A stretch of DNA of 64,000 nt from Aphelocoma coerulescens (GCF_041296385.1 NC_091017.1:49970214-50034213), one strand, 5' to 3'. Shown: positions 26,501 through 40,134, numbered from the stretch's first letter. The notes: a model not told the origin generated them from the sequence alone. Program-made: numbers and translations.

Positions 26501-26938
26501 TTAGAGTGTGTGTAAAATAATGGATATAGGCACCTCCAAAATTCCTGTTTATTTGAAATAATATTTCTTTTTCCAGACTCACCTAAGTGTACTGCTAAGT
26601 GCTTGAACACTACAAAGTAATCATCTGTCACCTATCTGACATGCTCTAGTACACAGTGTAAGACAAGAAGCCACTCTCTCTCAAGAGTTGTAAAAGAGCT
26701 GCTTGTACTCTGATTGGTTAGCTAATATTTAAAATCTATTTCAAATCAGAGGTGAAAATGATTTATACATTCAGTAATATATTTTGGGTATTTTTTTTTT
26801 CCAAGATATTTCCTGTGTCCCTGGATAGAGATGGAATAAACAACAAAGGACAGATTTCATTCTTCAGAAGTTCATGCAGTGTTTTTAGCTAAATATTTGT
26901 CAAAAAGAATCTTTCTCATTGTTTCCTCCTTCAGCTAA
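23581..26938. other. AT-rich noncoding stretch with weak exon-like spots
   Basis: The sequence is mostly plain AT-rich DNA. An A-rich tract lies at 24345-24380. A minus-strand frame at 26446-26631 carries a donor-like G|GTGAGT but lacks a good acceptor, and I do not call it. No recognised repeat or RNA gene was found. Confidence 0.5.
24345..24380. repeat. A-rich tract with interspersed C
   Basis: Runs of A broken by CC, CCC and CAC make a simple low-complexity tract with no visible link to a transposon body. Confidence 0.7.
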
Positions 26939-26944
26939 ACTCAC

Positions 26945-27151
26945 TTTGCCTGTCTTTTCAATCCTTTACCCCTGAGACATTCCATACAGCTTGGAAATTC
27001 CTTTGCCATAGCATTTGTAATCTGTTCCAGAAACAGCTTTGCTTTTCCAGAATCTTGTTTCAGCCTCTTTATGAAAGGACTGACTCTATCAGAAGCTTCT
27101 ATTCTCTCAGCTATCTCCAAATAGGAAGATTTAATTATTCTTCCATTTAAC
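26945..27151 (-). CDS. Candidate internal coding exon (207 bp), product unknown
   Basis: On the minus strand a frame runs through a block bounded by a strong acceptor (CTCTCTTTCAG|G) and a strong donor (GGCAAA|GTGAGT). The block is 207 bases, a multiple of three, and enters and leaves in the same phase (one base completes a codon, two bases are left over). It can therefore be skipped or included without a frameshift. The roughly 68 residues look unlike the chance frames around them: they are hydrophilic and helix-prone, with many E, K, R and A. Segments such as YLEIAERIEASDRVSPFIKR and KAKLFLEQITNAMAKEF suggest amphipathic helices, and a CMEC pair lies near the end. I do not recognise the family. 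It could be an exon of a gene with very long introns, a pseudogene fragment, or chance. No partner exon with matching phase was found nearby. Confidence 0.45.
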
Positions 27152-30100
27152 CTGAAAGAGAGTTGATCTAGCATGCTATCATCTTCAGAGAAATGTGATT
27201 GTTGATAGATTAAATATGTTATTATCAACAAACAATACCCCTAAATGCAGTGAGAGAAGAGTATTAAGGGCTCCAATTTTTTGAATTAGAAAGCAGAATA
27301 AAATTTTTGGGGCTTTATTATTATTATTTTTATTCTTTTATCGTCTTCTCGTAACAGAAACTGTGTAGGTAAGATACTGGCCTTTTGGTACATTTGGTTA
27401 AATGGGTACTTATTTTATATTATAATAATATCAATAAATAACACTATGCAATCCCTATGTGGATCATAAAATATCACTTTAATTAAAGAACTCATTAAAT
27501 AACTACAAGATTGATTACATTATCCAAGTGTGCTTTCACCAGCAATTTTACCAGGAAGACAAAGGAGGAGAAGACAGATAAAAATATAAATAATCACATT
27601 ATCCCAGAAGGAGTGTTTTCTCTTCCTGTTCGGGTCACAGAGCAAGATATGTCTGCTTCTCAATGTATGTGTTAGGATCTACTCATTTGACAAGGTTATT
27701 ACTGGTAGACAAGGTTAGATGTTCCCTGTGTGTCAGGGAGCTAGTTCACAGCAATTTCTTAGTGCTTAATAATAGGTGTCTGTTCTGGAGAAATTATTTT
27801 TCTTTGTCTTTCATGTGACTGATGACCACATATATATTCATAGTTTAATACTAAGTTTAAAACTCAGGCCAGATAGCTCCACTGGTGACATACTACTGAT
27901 TCAATCAGCAGAGCATCATTGTTCTGGCTATCACTGTTAGCATGTAAAATAAACTTCTGGGAAAAATTTTCTCAAAAAACTGTGTAAATGTGCACCAAAG
28001 AATAGCAGGACACAAACACCGTGGTTTCTCATGTGTGTAAATCTCCTGTACTTACAATTCACAAAATTTGATTGTCAGGGCCTGTGTCAACACAATGTAT
28101 CATTTACTTGTCTTTCCACAATGACTGTAAGGTATTTGGAGTGGTTATGTCTTTCACAGAATACAACAATTATCTTGGATTTTTTCAAAGTACAGATAAA
28201 TGTCTACAGTTATTCTGGATTTTTTTATCCTCATAATGTTTGTTCCGACAAAATATTTGATTTCCTTTCCTTTCTTTTTTAATGTCGAGAATGTTTGAGA
28301 ATTTTTACTTTTCAGCTAAAATATTTGATATTTTATGTGAAAATTTACAAGATGGCATTCTGAAATGTAAACACAGTGACATTTTAAAAATGTTTTATTG
28401 GAATCAATTTTTAGAAACAAAGCATTTCACTATCTTCAATGCACTCCTTCGAGCATAATTTTTTGGCATGTCAAAAGTATTATATTTCAAGATAAATCAA
28501 GTATTTCCAAAGAACTCTTTATGGAGTATGAACCCTGTTTTTCACATGGCTCTATCTTTTCTCTTTAGACATCTTTGTGACAAGTTATCCCTCCTGAAAT
28601 TTTTCCATCTTTTTCTTCCCTATCTCAGTGTTTCTCCATTGAGCAGCAGTTTGCTAAGTTATGGTCAGAATTGCTGCTTTAGTTTCTGACCATAAAACCT
28701 CTAACCTCTGTGAAAGTCTGAAAAATCATTCTCTTACAGGGGTAAGAAGACTGAACATCCTCAAATATACTTTTTTATATAGGCAAGCAATTTCATGCTC
28801 TCAGTGAGTTCCATCATAGTAGATTGGTTTATTTATCTCAGTAAAGTTGTATGTTATGTATATTTCCAAGATTTTAGTTGTTGCACTGTTAAAAAGTCCA
28901 ACCTTGTAGCTGAGAAATGTGATGAACACAAGCTGTTTTAATGGTGTCTATAAAGTTTGAAATTTACCACTGTATTGTATTATCTTAGTTTATATATTTT
29001 ACATATTTTTATGTATATATATGTTCTGTATTTTTATATACTTTAATTGCATTTGCATAACAGTCTGCTAGCAAATGCTTCATGAAGACAGAAATAACTC
29101 AAACCAGCACCACCTCCACCAAAAATCTCACTACCAATAGAAAAACACCTGGCCTTTTCAGGACTTACTCCCACATGAGTTTAACAAGTCTTCACCACTT
29201 ATCAGAGTGAAAAGTATTATTTAGTCACTTCAGAATAAGTGAGGTTGTTATTTGAGCTAATATGCTATATAACACACCTCTAAACTAGAAACAGTGATTG
29301 TTTAGGCTGTAAGTTTGTCCTAGTCAGGATGTAATATTATCTGGAATAGAAGGAGGATGATATTTTAAGACCTAGTAGGGTTCAATGAACACTAAGATAT
29401 ATAATTTTTAAATTGGTATGTAAGCAAAACCTGCTATTGAAACAACAGGAGACAGAAATGTTTCAATTATATTATGTGAACCATATTTTGAAACACAGAT
29501 TTTCCTTTAGCTCAAGATATTATTAAGCACCAAAATAAATATATTGTTCATATCAAAATAAAGGTTATAAGACATAAAACATTTTTATTAGTAGATCCTA
29601 TGGGCATATTATTAGCATAAGGCATAGTATCAAAGTAAAGGAGCATTTGAAAGAAAAAGTGGGACCAAAAAATTGTATTTGCCACATATGTAAATCTCTT
29701 TAGTGTTGACTGTGATGCTTTGGATGAATTACTGCACGTAATGTATTAATTTGTCTGGCTTGAATATGGTTTAAAGTCGTGGGTTTTGTCATTTTTCTTT
29801 TCTTATTTCTGATTTTTTAAAGGAATTTATATTATCATGTCATTGTGGTTTAGTTGTTTAAAAGAAGCAAAAGCTCAGGAGCAATCTTAAGTTTTAAACT
29901 TAGTGGACTCTAAGCTGTGCAATTAAAATTCAAACAGCCAAAGAAACTCCCAAAAACAAAAATCAAAGTTTATTTCAATTCCTCTTCTGAAAAATATTGG
30001 GGTATTTTCTATTCTGTAGAAACAGAGGAAGTTAGAGTTTCTTAGAAATACTGATTATTTACATATGTAGTGATCCACATCTTTGAACCCTTGTGATCAC

Positions 30101-32286
30101 AAATGGCAGAGAGGCTTAAGTATCCTCAATTCTAGACCAAAGTCACCTCCATGAAACCATGTTGCCTGTCATTCTAATTAGGAAAGGTAAGACAGAAAGG
30201 AGTATTTTGCTGTTCACAGTAATTTGCCTCATAACATTCACTTCATGGAAGCAAGCAAAAAGACAAGGGTCTTAAAGTAATAAACATTAATATCATGCTA
30301 AGATAAATTCTTCAGAGGCCTCTCCTAGCATTTAATGTCTTTCTTAAAAAAAAAAAAATTGAATGACAGTGAACTTTGAGCATATTCTCTATATTTGAGC
30401 CCACATAATTTACTTGAGTTCTCTGCAATACAGTGATTTCCTTAGAGAGGAGTCACACATGACTTTACTGATAGAGCACTACTTCAGTACATGCTGTCAC
30501 CTGCCTCTTTTGAATCCAATCCTCTGGTCAAAAGATAAATGAATAAAGCAAATGATAGTAAAAGAAACAAAACCCCAAACCAAACCTAAATAAAATCCCA
30601 TCTGCTCTTACCGTGGAAGAAAACACCTGCTTCCAAACTTCTGCAAGTTTTCCCACCTGGGCTGGCTTGGAACTGTGAGCAGATGTATCTTTCATGGGTA
30701 TCCTAGGTGATGCTGATATGAGAAGGGATGAGAGAAAATTAAATAGATTTAAAAAGCATGCTTGTTTATTCTGTACTTTCGCGTTGTTTGAATTAATTCA
30801 ACATTCTTGAAAATGCTTTGTATCTTTCAATATAAAGCAGATTCTATTTTCATTCCTTGCACTGCAACCTCTTTGACACATGCTGGGTATCTGTGTCCAG
30901 AATGGGCAAAGTCAGTGACCCATACTCCTTAGTAACTGATGTTCAAGCTTTCTATTACGTTCTTAAAAATGAATGTATTTCAGTCCTGACTTTCATCACT
31001 TGTTCTGATCCCAGCCCTGAACCTTTTCTAACCAGAGACTGGCAGTCATAAATAATGTGCTACATTTTGTAATGGTTTTTCACTGTGAAAAGAATATCAC
31101 GTAGAAGCTTAATGAGATCACTGGCTGTATTTCTACTTGTGCTGACAGAAACATGGCTCTCAAATCTTGAAAGTGCTTTACATGCTTTACACATAGCCCA
31201 CCCATGTCAAGCACTAACACAGCTGTTACAAATAAAGATTCTTCACATGTAAAGATGAGTAATGGAAAAGTTAAATATAACAACCTTTGTTAGGATAATT
31301 CATAAAGAAAAGTCCAAAAGAAAGTACCTGGGTAAGCCTATGTATGATGATGCTTCTCTGTAGTGAGTAGTCTTAAAGAGACTTGTATTATCTTTATGCT
31401 GATTCTTGAGAAACTAGAATAACATTCTGTTTCCTATGACAACATAAGATGGTGTTACATGTTTGTGATCTTATAATCAATCAGAATGCTCTAGAGCATA
31501 GTGTTGTATGAATCATTTAACCTTGATCCAGTAATTACATAAGTACATAAAGTAATATCTGTATTCTTATACCTGTACACATACATAAGCATGTGCAGAA
31601 ATGTGAGCATGTTCATGCATGCACATGCATTTCACAAAGGTGAAATACTGAGTTAATAAAAAAACATAGAGATGTTCAACAAATGAGTTTGTATATATTT
31701 CCCCAGTATCTACATCTACTTCAAATTCAGATATACTCAGATAACTTCAAAAAAGTTTAATAACTGTACCTTTATTCTTAGATGAGTTCAAGACCTTTGC
31801 TGTTCTTTAACATCAGACTAATTAGAAGCCTAGGAAATACACTCTTCAGATAACATTCTGACTTTTGAATTGAGATTAAGGAAAAAAAAGCTTGAAATTT
31901 TTTATAGCTATGGAAATTATGGAATGTATTGTAATCAAGTGGTTTTATCTTATATGAATCAATGGTGTTGGATGCTCTAAGGATGAAGAGGTATATTAAA
32001 ACTGACTGGCTTCCACAAACTAACTGTACAGTTGAAGTATTAGAAAACCATATAATTCAGAAGGTCCAGATCAGAGTTTGCATAAATTTGAGCTAGAGAA
32101 GTTTCATTACTGCTGATTTATTGTGGCCTCAGGTAGGCCTTATGTGAAGCACAGGCAAGACAATGGCTTTACAATAGCTCCATTCATGGAGCTGAGCTCT
32201 GCTTAAGAGAGAGATGCTGTAAATCAGCAGCTTTTGAAGTACCTAACCCATTACAAAAACACATGAATAAATACAAAAATTTTCTA
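27152..32286. other. AT-rich noncoding stretch, no gene seen
   Basis: It contains AT-repeat-like DNA at 27405-27450 and 28975-29045, a TTA-rich tract near 27318, and chance frames up to 83 codons. Palindromic CATGCATG-type sequence lies near 31610-31630. Nothing was recognised as coding. Confidence 0.6.
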
Positions 32287-32287
32287 G

Positions 32288-32400
32288 ATTCATAGAATTA
32301 TAGAATCATAGGGTTGTTTGGGCTGGAAGGGACCTTAAAAATTGTCTAGTTTCAACTCCCCTTCCATGGGACAGGAGGGACATCTTTCACTAGACCATTC
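32288..32400 (-). mobile_element. CR1 LINE 3' tail
   Basis: The segment opens with ATTCATAGAATTATAGAATC, the complement of the CR1 terminal octamers. It continues through GGGCTGGAAGGGACCTTAAA and CATGGGACAGGAGGGACATC, the standard avian CR1 3' end read backwards. Only about 113 bases remain, so it is a heavily 5'-truncated insertion in minus orientation. Confidence 0.95.
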
Positions 32401-35400
32401 ATAATATATAAAAATATTGAAGTTTACAAAATGCTATTGATAACTTTCTCTATTTTAAGCTAGATTTATCTTCCTGGAAAATCTTACTTTCTGGCCCAAT
32501 ATTACACCGAGCCCAAGAAGAACATCGTCTTTGATGTCACAAGCTCCAGTTTATGAACACTTCAATACCTGAGAACTACAGGCATCTCTACAGCCAATTT
32601 TTTTCCTACTTTTTTGTAAAATCAGCATGATTATCTTTCAAGAAACACAAATTAAATAGATTTTGAGGGTACAAACCTGCTGAGTAAAGAGGAGTTTATT
32701 ATTTATGACTTTGATTTAAACAGAAAAGAAAGACCCAGCTTTGTTGCATTAAGTTTAATCTGAAAATGCAGCTGATAGGGATTCCTTACTTTACAGCCAG
32801 TAACTAGTCCTTCAGATATCTAGGTACTGCTGGTAACACAAGGTTGCACCCTGTAAAAGGTTCTCAATGCTCCCCTCTAATTATCTGCAAAGACTTGCCA
32901 TTTTTCACAGAACTTCTCCCTAACAGTCTGTAAAAGCTAGTCACTCCTCACGTTCTGTCCTTTTTTTCAGGTTCTCCCTTTGTTATTTGTTATATCCCAC
33001 AATTTCTGTTCTGTAGTTTCTCATTTTCTGCTCAGTAAACCTCAGGCCAGGATCCCCTGCCTGCATACTTTAACAATGTTCCCCCATGAAGAGGAAAAAT
33101 TAGTAAGCCAAAGCACTGCCTGTGGTTATCTAAGCTCCCTTAGAAATTTTCCAAAGAGCAATTAAGTCCAGTCTTCTTCTAAACTTAGCTTTAGGTGACA
33201 ACATTCCATTTAGGTAATAACATTTTGTATATGCTTTTTATTCTCCCTCAAAAGAAGGAAAAAGCCCTAGCCTCTTATCCCCTCAGTTCCTAACATTATC
33301 GAATCTACTGGTAGAAAATCTGACCTCAAGAAACTCTCCAGCCCCTTCATGTTTTCCTCTGTCTAATGCAAAATATCTTTATTAGCAAGTGAGCAGAGGG
33401 AATTGATTGGAGGCTCCTTCCCTACAGCATTTATTTTATCTTTCACACCTTATATTTAACTTTGCATGAAGGCACTCTGTGCTATGGCTTTCTTCAGCTG
33501 TGACTCAAGATGAGGGTATATGCTCAAGACATGCAAGAATTCATGGTTTCCAGGGGTGGAAGGGGAGCAAGGTCAGGTCCCCAATTCCAGCTGATCAGGG
33601 AAAGGCCCTCCTTCCACTGTCTATTCATCACCATTAAGTAGAATTGATTCAACTAACCTTAAATACAACTCTCTACTACATCTACACTCATGACACATCA
33701 CCTAATGGCAAATCGCAAGAGTTCACAATTCCCCAAGTAAAGACAAATTATAACAAGTAGGCACAGCTTCAGAGAATGAGGGGGAAGATTAATAGGGGAA
33801 AAAAGTTAATATATGAAAATATATGAAAAGAAAAGGAATGGAGAAGTAAATCCAAATAGATTTTAAAAATGTGTGAAACAAACAAAAAATTCAGAAGCCT
33901 AGAGTAAAGGAGAAAGACACCAGAAACCTTTCCAGTGAGAAAAGAGGAAGAGAAAGCTCATAATATGGGGAATGAAAAGGAAAATCTTACCAAAATATGA
34001 CAAAAATATACAGAGCAATAGTTGATCAGTAAAGAAGGAAAGATCTTGAGAGAAATTATTTTCGGTGAAAAAACAAGCAGAAAGGCCTATTTCCATGGAG
34101 AAGAGATTATAGTTTTCCTCCTAGTAATAAGGATTTCAATAATGTCTCTTAAAATCTTAACAGAAAATATAGCAGGAAATTAAGCCCTAATTAAGGGAGG
34201 GAGGTTTGCTTTAATTTACCAGGAAAGATTTTACAAAGCTTTCTTCTGAACTGAGAGTGTGCTCAGCAATTTTTAAATCCAGATTATAAATGTAGTTAAG
34301 AAGAATTTTGAAACTGAACATTCATTATCCAATTTTCAGAAATCCTTTAGCACCTTTTAGTTCACTGAATCTTGAAAATGTTTTTTTCTATCAACTTGTT
34401 TAAAACTTTCCAGTCAAGTCAGAAGTTAGGTGTCATGATGAAGAGCACAATAGTCAGTCATGCTTAAACAGTTCTGCTTCTCATAGGCAAAATGAAAATT
34501 TGTCAGACCATATAGTTCTAAAATAAAATAAAATAATAAGGTAGATTAGGCCTGAGGGACTTAAAATATTAATTTTTTTAAAGGACCTGTTTATTAATTT
34601 TATAAAAGAAATGTAACAGCAAAACTTATTTATCTTGTTTTTGTGTAAACTTTTTTTTGCAAGACAGGTTTTTTTGGTTTTTTTTTATGAGAAAATCATA
34701 AATGTTTTTAATTTCTGTCTTAGGTCCAATAACCTCTTTTTAGCCTTGAAAAGTGTCTTCTTCACTGCTACATTTGCTGCCCATTTATGGACAAAATACC
34801 CAAAAGCACCATCCAATTTGAACACTTAGTTCCTGCAATAGATTTATCTACTGCAGCCAGAAGAAGGGAAGTGTGGGAGAAGGTACTCTTTGCTCTTATA
34901 CAAGTCAGAGCTCAAACCTAGGGACTTAGGTGTGCTTTAATCCTGCAAGTTGTGTAGCTCCACAATAGTTTTGAAAGGCCTTGTGTACCCTGGTGTGTGT
35001 GCTGGACGCAGGAATGTGTGGGTGGACCAGGCTGACAAAGCCTGTGGCACCCAACCTTGGAGTGGCACTCAACGTGAAGGGGCCTGCCCCAGACTGCAAC
35101 TCAGACAGGACCTAGGGCAAAATAGTAGCCTACAGTTGTGCATCAAAATTAAATTCTACCTTCATTCCCATCAGCACCTTACATGTGAAAAAGGGAGATA
35201 AGCCAGACTTTTTTTATCCTGTGCCACTTAAAAGGTTTATCTGAAGAGGTGTACAGACCTCAGAGGGATTTTGACCAAATCACTGCCCAGCTCATCTGAG
35301 CTGCCTTCCAGTGTGCCTATCTGGAGGCATCTGCACTTTCCCATGTAAACTATTTGTTGACTATAGAGCTAAATAATTAAAATTATAGGTTTACAATCTT

Positions 35401-36040
35401 ACTTTAAAGCTAAGAATCAATGTGGCTCCAGTCCATGATTTGAGTTATAAACTGCTCTTGGAACTCAGTAATATTTGCTAAGTAAATATATTCTTTAAAA
35501 AGAACTTTAGTAGTGTATACACAACCTTACACCATCAGAACAGAGAGTGCATTTATTTTCAAAATATCAGAGAAAATAGGAAGAGATTTTTTCATAGATG
35601 TGACCTACCACTTTCAATATCTCTAGAAAGCTGAGGAAATCTTTTTTATTGGACTGTCTGTCATCATCCTAGAAAACACTATGAATTTTTTCATAATATT
35701 GGGTAGCCAGAGGTTTCATATTGAAATCTGAATGTCCAAAAACACAACTGAGTTTTAGCTCTCACTAAAGTTGATTGAATTGGCAAATGACTAAGTAAAC
35801 AAAAATATAGCACAGTTTATAAAATGTTACCTTTTTATGTATCCCATGAATATTATTTATAATAATAAATAAATAGTTCCATTTTAAAATTAAGAAAGTG
35901 GAGGAATTAAAAATTCCAGCTGTGTTTGTGTTTCATGATTAAAGGTAACAAGGCAATGTGGACGTGGTTTACTGAGAAGGGAAGCCATATTTTATTTATA
36001 TTAATTCTCTGTTTCTTTAATAAATCATGATTTAAAAACA
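32401..36040. other. Noncoding stretch, no gene called
   Basis: The DNA is mostly AT-rich, with an (AAAAT)n-like tract at 34521-34537 and a GC-richer patch at 34960-35110. A short coding-like segment ends at a stop near 32575 but lacks supporting splice context. I call no gene. Confidence 0.55.
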
Positions 36041-36049
36041 CACGTACAC

Positions 36050-36990
36050 ACACAACTTTATTTATATTTAGGCCTCGCTTCCAGTCTAATTTCTCTGACA
36101 TTGGTGGCAAATTAATCTGAAAGCCATTCTGAAGAGTTAAAACACTGTAGGTAGAGACTCTTTCAGGTTGACTTGACTCCTCCAGGTGGCAGTGAACCGC
36201 AGGCATCACGGCTCCTCGGGGCATCATTGAAAACCTAGTCACAAATGTCGGGGTCATGTGTGACAGTGCGCAAAAAACAACATTTTCTTCCCCTTGGCAC
36301 ACAGCCTGCCTGCCTACTGAGCAAATAAAGTAACATTCAAGGAGGGCAAGTCTTTAAGGCTGGGACTCTGCAAGGAGATTATGATGACCTGTCAGTGACC
36401 CTATTTTTATTGCCCCAACTGAAAAAATCTTCTAATGGCTTCTTGAAACCCCTTGCACTGAAACAGAGACAAGTGTGCAAAGTCTTCTGCTGAAGAATTA
36501 GACAGGTATGGGAGGCTGCCGCCACGGCAGCAGCCTGCATCAGCATTGCTGCCACATCGTGGCCCCAGCGGTGCTGGCAGCCCCGGCCCTGCAGCTGCCT
36601 GCCGAGCCTGCCAAGGAGCCAGCAGCTGCTGCTGCTGCTGCTGCTACTGGAGAAAATGTTTTCTACAGCTGAGCAGCTGGGGCCCGCCACCGCCATGCAA
36701 AGGCTTGAAATAATAGTTTGAAATGGCGAGGGATGTGGCACTGGGAATTGAGCATTAAAAATTCCTGTTACAAAACACAACAAAAGTGTTTAAACAAAGA
36801 CAAATGGCCCTGAAAACACTAAGTGCTGATTTGTTTGAAATAATAGAAGTTATAAAAAATTGAGTACATTGAGCAGTTTCCTTAGCTATTTGCAGCAGTA
36901 AAGGGTGGGGGGAGAGGTTTGCTCAGTTCAATCCTTATTATTTTGGCTGTAATCTGCCAATAAAAAAAGGCATCTAAAACAGATACTAAA
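36050..36990. promoter_or_regulatory. Candidate conserved noncoding element / enhancer island
   Basis: Within AT-rich DNA, about 0.9 kb is markedly GC-richer and of high complexity, with a core at 36500-36720. The core holds a hairpin GCTGCCG-CCA-CGGCAGC (36515-36531), CTG repeated six times (36626-36643), E-box-like CAGCTG sites and an octamer-like ATGCAAAG. It has no transposon signature. Frames of 131 and 134 codons on the minus strand cross it, but one is mostly a serine run encoded by the CTG repeat. An enhancer or other conserved element is an inference from composition only. Cross-species alignment would settle it. Confidence 0.35.
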
Positions 36991-36999
36991 TCTTAACTA

Positions 37000-38080
37000 G
37001 TCTTACCTAGTGATAAACTGAAGCAACTTCTATGATGCACTTATAAATCCCCCCAAACCATCTAAACAAATTCATAGCTAAACAAAAGTTCTGAGGAAGG
37101 ACGCTCATGCCCAAATTTGGATGCCTGAAGGATTATTCTGAGTTACAAAAATATAACATTTCCACCAACTCAAAGTTTCAAACTACCCCCCCAAGTGGCT
37201 CATTATTAGGGTCTAAAATGTGAATTTAAGAACTGAACTCTAGATTTAGTTTTACAGGTTTCCTGCTTTTGGCTTGGAGGTGCAGCTGCACTCAGGAAAT
37301 GAAGATGTAAAAATAGCATTGTCTTAGTCAAGGATTTGGCCCATATAAGTAGATATCTCTTCCAGCTCATAATGATGTATTTAATTGATTAAAACAAAAT
37401 CACACAAAAAGCTTCCCATTTATTCCCATCAAACATGTTCCAGGAAAAATGTGCTATAAGGACATGCATTTGTTTCTATTCTGCATGAGCATGTACTAAC
37501 TCAGAGCTGTCTGAGGTACTACCTCCAGACATGCTAGTAAGTACAGTTTTATTTGTCTTATTGGTTTTGGGGCTATTGGTATTTTTTGCAACAAAGCTAT
37601 GCCCTGACAGCTACTTTCCTTAGGACCAATGAAGCTGTCAATCATGAGAGTGAAGTCTGTAGGAGCTGAGGGTGCCTCTCTCAGCAGCAGCACCCAAGCT
37701 TGGCAACTCATTACCAAGGGAGATTAGGATGAACACAAACCTCCCTGGCTTCAGAGCAAAGCAAAACATTCACTTCCTTAGCTTATTTCTCCTGTCACTT
37801 CTTCAAATGAAGGTGAGAAAAAGGAAGAGGAGAATAAGGAAACAAAAGGAATAATGAAAACAAAGCAAATGAAGAGATGGGGGGAAGGTAGTGAATGCTC
37901 CACTTCTCCTTAAAACTATCCTCACTGAGAAATTAAAACCATGAAATACTACACACAAACCATTATCAGCCACAAGATTCAATACTTGTTTGACAACATT
38001 AGAAGTTGTCCAGAAATCATAATTTTAGGCAAACTAGGGTATGCAAAGAGACAGATTCCCACACTTTTAACTGTGACATG
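37000..38080. other. Noncoding stretch, nothing recognised
   Basis: This is AT-rich DNA with purine-rich parts at 37805-37890. Short frames only, no repeat family recognised. Confidence 0.6.
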
Positions 38081-38085
38081 ACAAA

Positions 38086-38150
38086 TGATTCATGGGTTTC
38101 AGGACCAGAAGTGACCATTATAACCATTTCATTTATCTGCAGTTTAAAAC
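38086..38150 (-). mobile_element. Ancient CR1-like LINE 3' end (diverged)
   Basis: The order ATTCATGGGTTTCAGGACCA, GAAGTGACCATTATAACCAT, then an ATTTATCTGCAG segment parallels the reverse complement of old sauropsid CR1 3' ends (a conserved 'ccagaagggaccattatgatcatct'-type stretch). Divergence is high, so this would be an old insertion. The call rests on remembered consensus only. Confidence 0.45.
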
Positions 38151-39123
38151 AGACTCGTATCACTTGAAAGTCCACCCTGATCAGGTCCATGACTTTGGTT
38201 TGATTGGCAGTGACCATTGGAAAGACCATGAGGAATGTATCACACACTGCAACTAGACACGTGAGATCTGACGTGCTCTCATCTTCTGAGCACCTGTGGT
38301 TTGGACCCTTTTTTGTGGTCTAGAGGGTGTACTTTTATTTGCGTGATTTAATTTTGTTTCCCATTGGTTTTCATCAGTTATGTGCAGTTCAACATCTCTT
38401 ACCTTCTAAGTAGTTTCACAGACTTAAGCCAAGCACTGCATCTTATTAAGGGAGAAGTATTTTCATTTTTTTGAAACATTCAAGATATTTCAAATTCTCT
38501 CTTACCTCAGGTGCATGGAGTAATTATCAGATTGGTGCATAAGCAGAAAACCACTTCTATTTTCCAGCTGTTGGATATTACACTTTACTCCATTAATGGT
38601 CTGCTGATAGAGGGTTTTTCTGGATGTAAAATATAATACAGTAATTAAGGTCTCTATCACTTGGACTTCCCTGGCATTGAACAGATGAAATGGCAGTGTT
38701 TTCTGTCTTCTCTCCTTTACATGTCCCAATTGTTATAAAATAGCTGATGAAAATATTATTGCCTTGTTACATAACTATTTTAACGGGCATTTAATTTAGA
38801 GGATGTTGAAAGGGGTGGTCAGGGAGGCTTCAGCTACAAGAAAAGATCAGTATTTCTGATTAAGAGGACATCCGTAACTTCACTGAACTCTACACATTCA
38901 TTCAGAATAATTTGATCAGTCACTCTTCTTGTCATGATCTAAAAAAGGGGTTTTCTTTGAAAATCCTAAATTCAATTGAAAGTCTCACATTTTCAGTTGT
39001 TTACTTCACTGGACAAAGTGACAGTATGTCTCTCACTGACTTTTATGAAGATTAAATGTTTAATAATTTAGTATGTGCAACCATATATTACAAGCAAATG
39101 TAGATACATATGTATAAATACCT

Positions 39124-39215
39124 ACTTTTAAGGCTGGAACTGAAGACTCAGACAGGATAAAAGCTTTTACCTAAGAGATTGCAGTGCTGAGAATGATTCT
39201 GCATGTCAGAAAGCA
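39124..39215 (+). mobile_element. Possible MIR-like ancient SINE fragment
   Basis: The order of short matches (GGAACTGAAGACTCAGACAG, a middle part, then GCAGTGCTGAGAATG) resembles a decayed MIR core with a region for 'gaggcacagagaggttaagt'. Identity is low and it could be coincidence. Confidence 0.25.
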
Positions 39216-40134
39216 ATCCCAGAAGTGGTTCTTTTATTCTGTCAAGTAGACTGTAGCAAGGAAGTTTACAGTATGCTGGCTTGGTCAGCCGTGGAGACTA
39301 CATACAAGCTGGATGTCGATAACATCAGTTAATGTCAATTTACTTTTGGAAAGCAAGGCATCAAATAGGAAGAGTTCCTGCCATTCCTACTTCAGCTGGA
39401 TTATCCTTTTCAAGGCAGACTCTGATCTGATCCTCCTCCTCTTGCAGGACTGTAAGTAGAATGGTTTGATATGATATTTTAATTATTAATACTCATTACT
39501 CTCTCCCACTTACTGCAGTTGTATGACTATGCAAGTAATATTTGACCCAGTGCTATGAAATGCACAGTGATTAGATGCTACAATTGCTGTATCAGAACTT
39601 CATTATTCCTATATTCCTATCACCATAAAGATGCAAAAGCAGTCTGGATGAAATATTGATTCATCAATTAATCATCAGTTAAATGTAAGCAATAACTCTC
39701 CGTACTGCAGAGTAAACATAGCAAAAGAACTATTATACCTATGTCTGTGATTTTTCAATCTATTTTTCACTGATCTGACTGTAATTAAATCAAAAAGCCA
39801 TTCTGAATGGTAGTATTTTCTTAATGTAGAAAGATGATGTGAATCAAGTTTTTACTTTTTTCCATCAGTGAATAGAAACATTTCTTGGGTGCTGGGAGCT
39901 TACACAACAGCACGTAAGTTTAGCAGATTGACATGTATGTATCTGCCCTATTTCTTATCCATCACATTTTTTTTTTCCAATTTCCTCTTTATGATTATCT
40001 ATAACCTCTATTAAATTACTTATTCTGCATATTTTATTTCAGTATTTTTCACTGAGACAGGTCAGGGCAAGTAAGTTCCATGATGAAGACAATGGTCTGA
40101 GAAATTATTATCTCCTTAAAAGCACAATATAGAG

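Noticed and set aside
26446..26631. Minus-strand frame ending near a GTGAGT donor
   Set aside because: A stop lies just upstream, there is no convincing acceptor, and its phase does not fit the exon candidate at 27 kb.
32470..32580. Coding-like segment (YTEPKKNIVFDV in one frame)
   Set aside because: Competing frames are equally open, it is very short, and there is no donor or good acceptor.
36379..36783. 134-codon minus-strand frame with a serine run
   Set aside because: The serine run is the translated CTG repeat. No splice or start context and no recognised domain.
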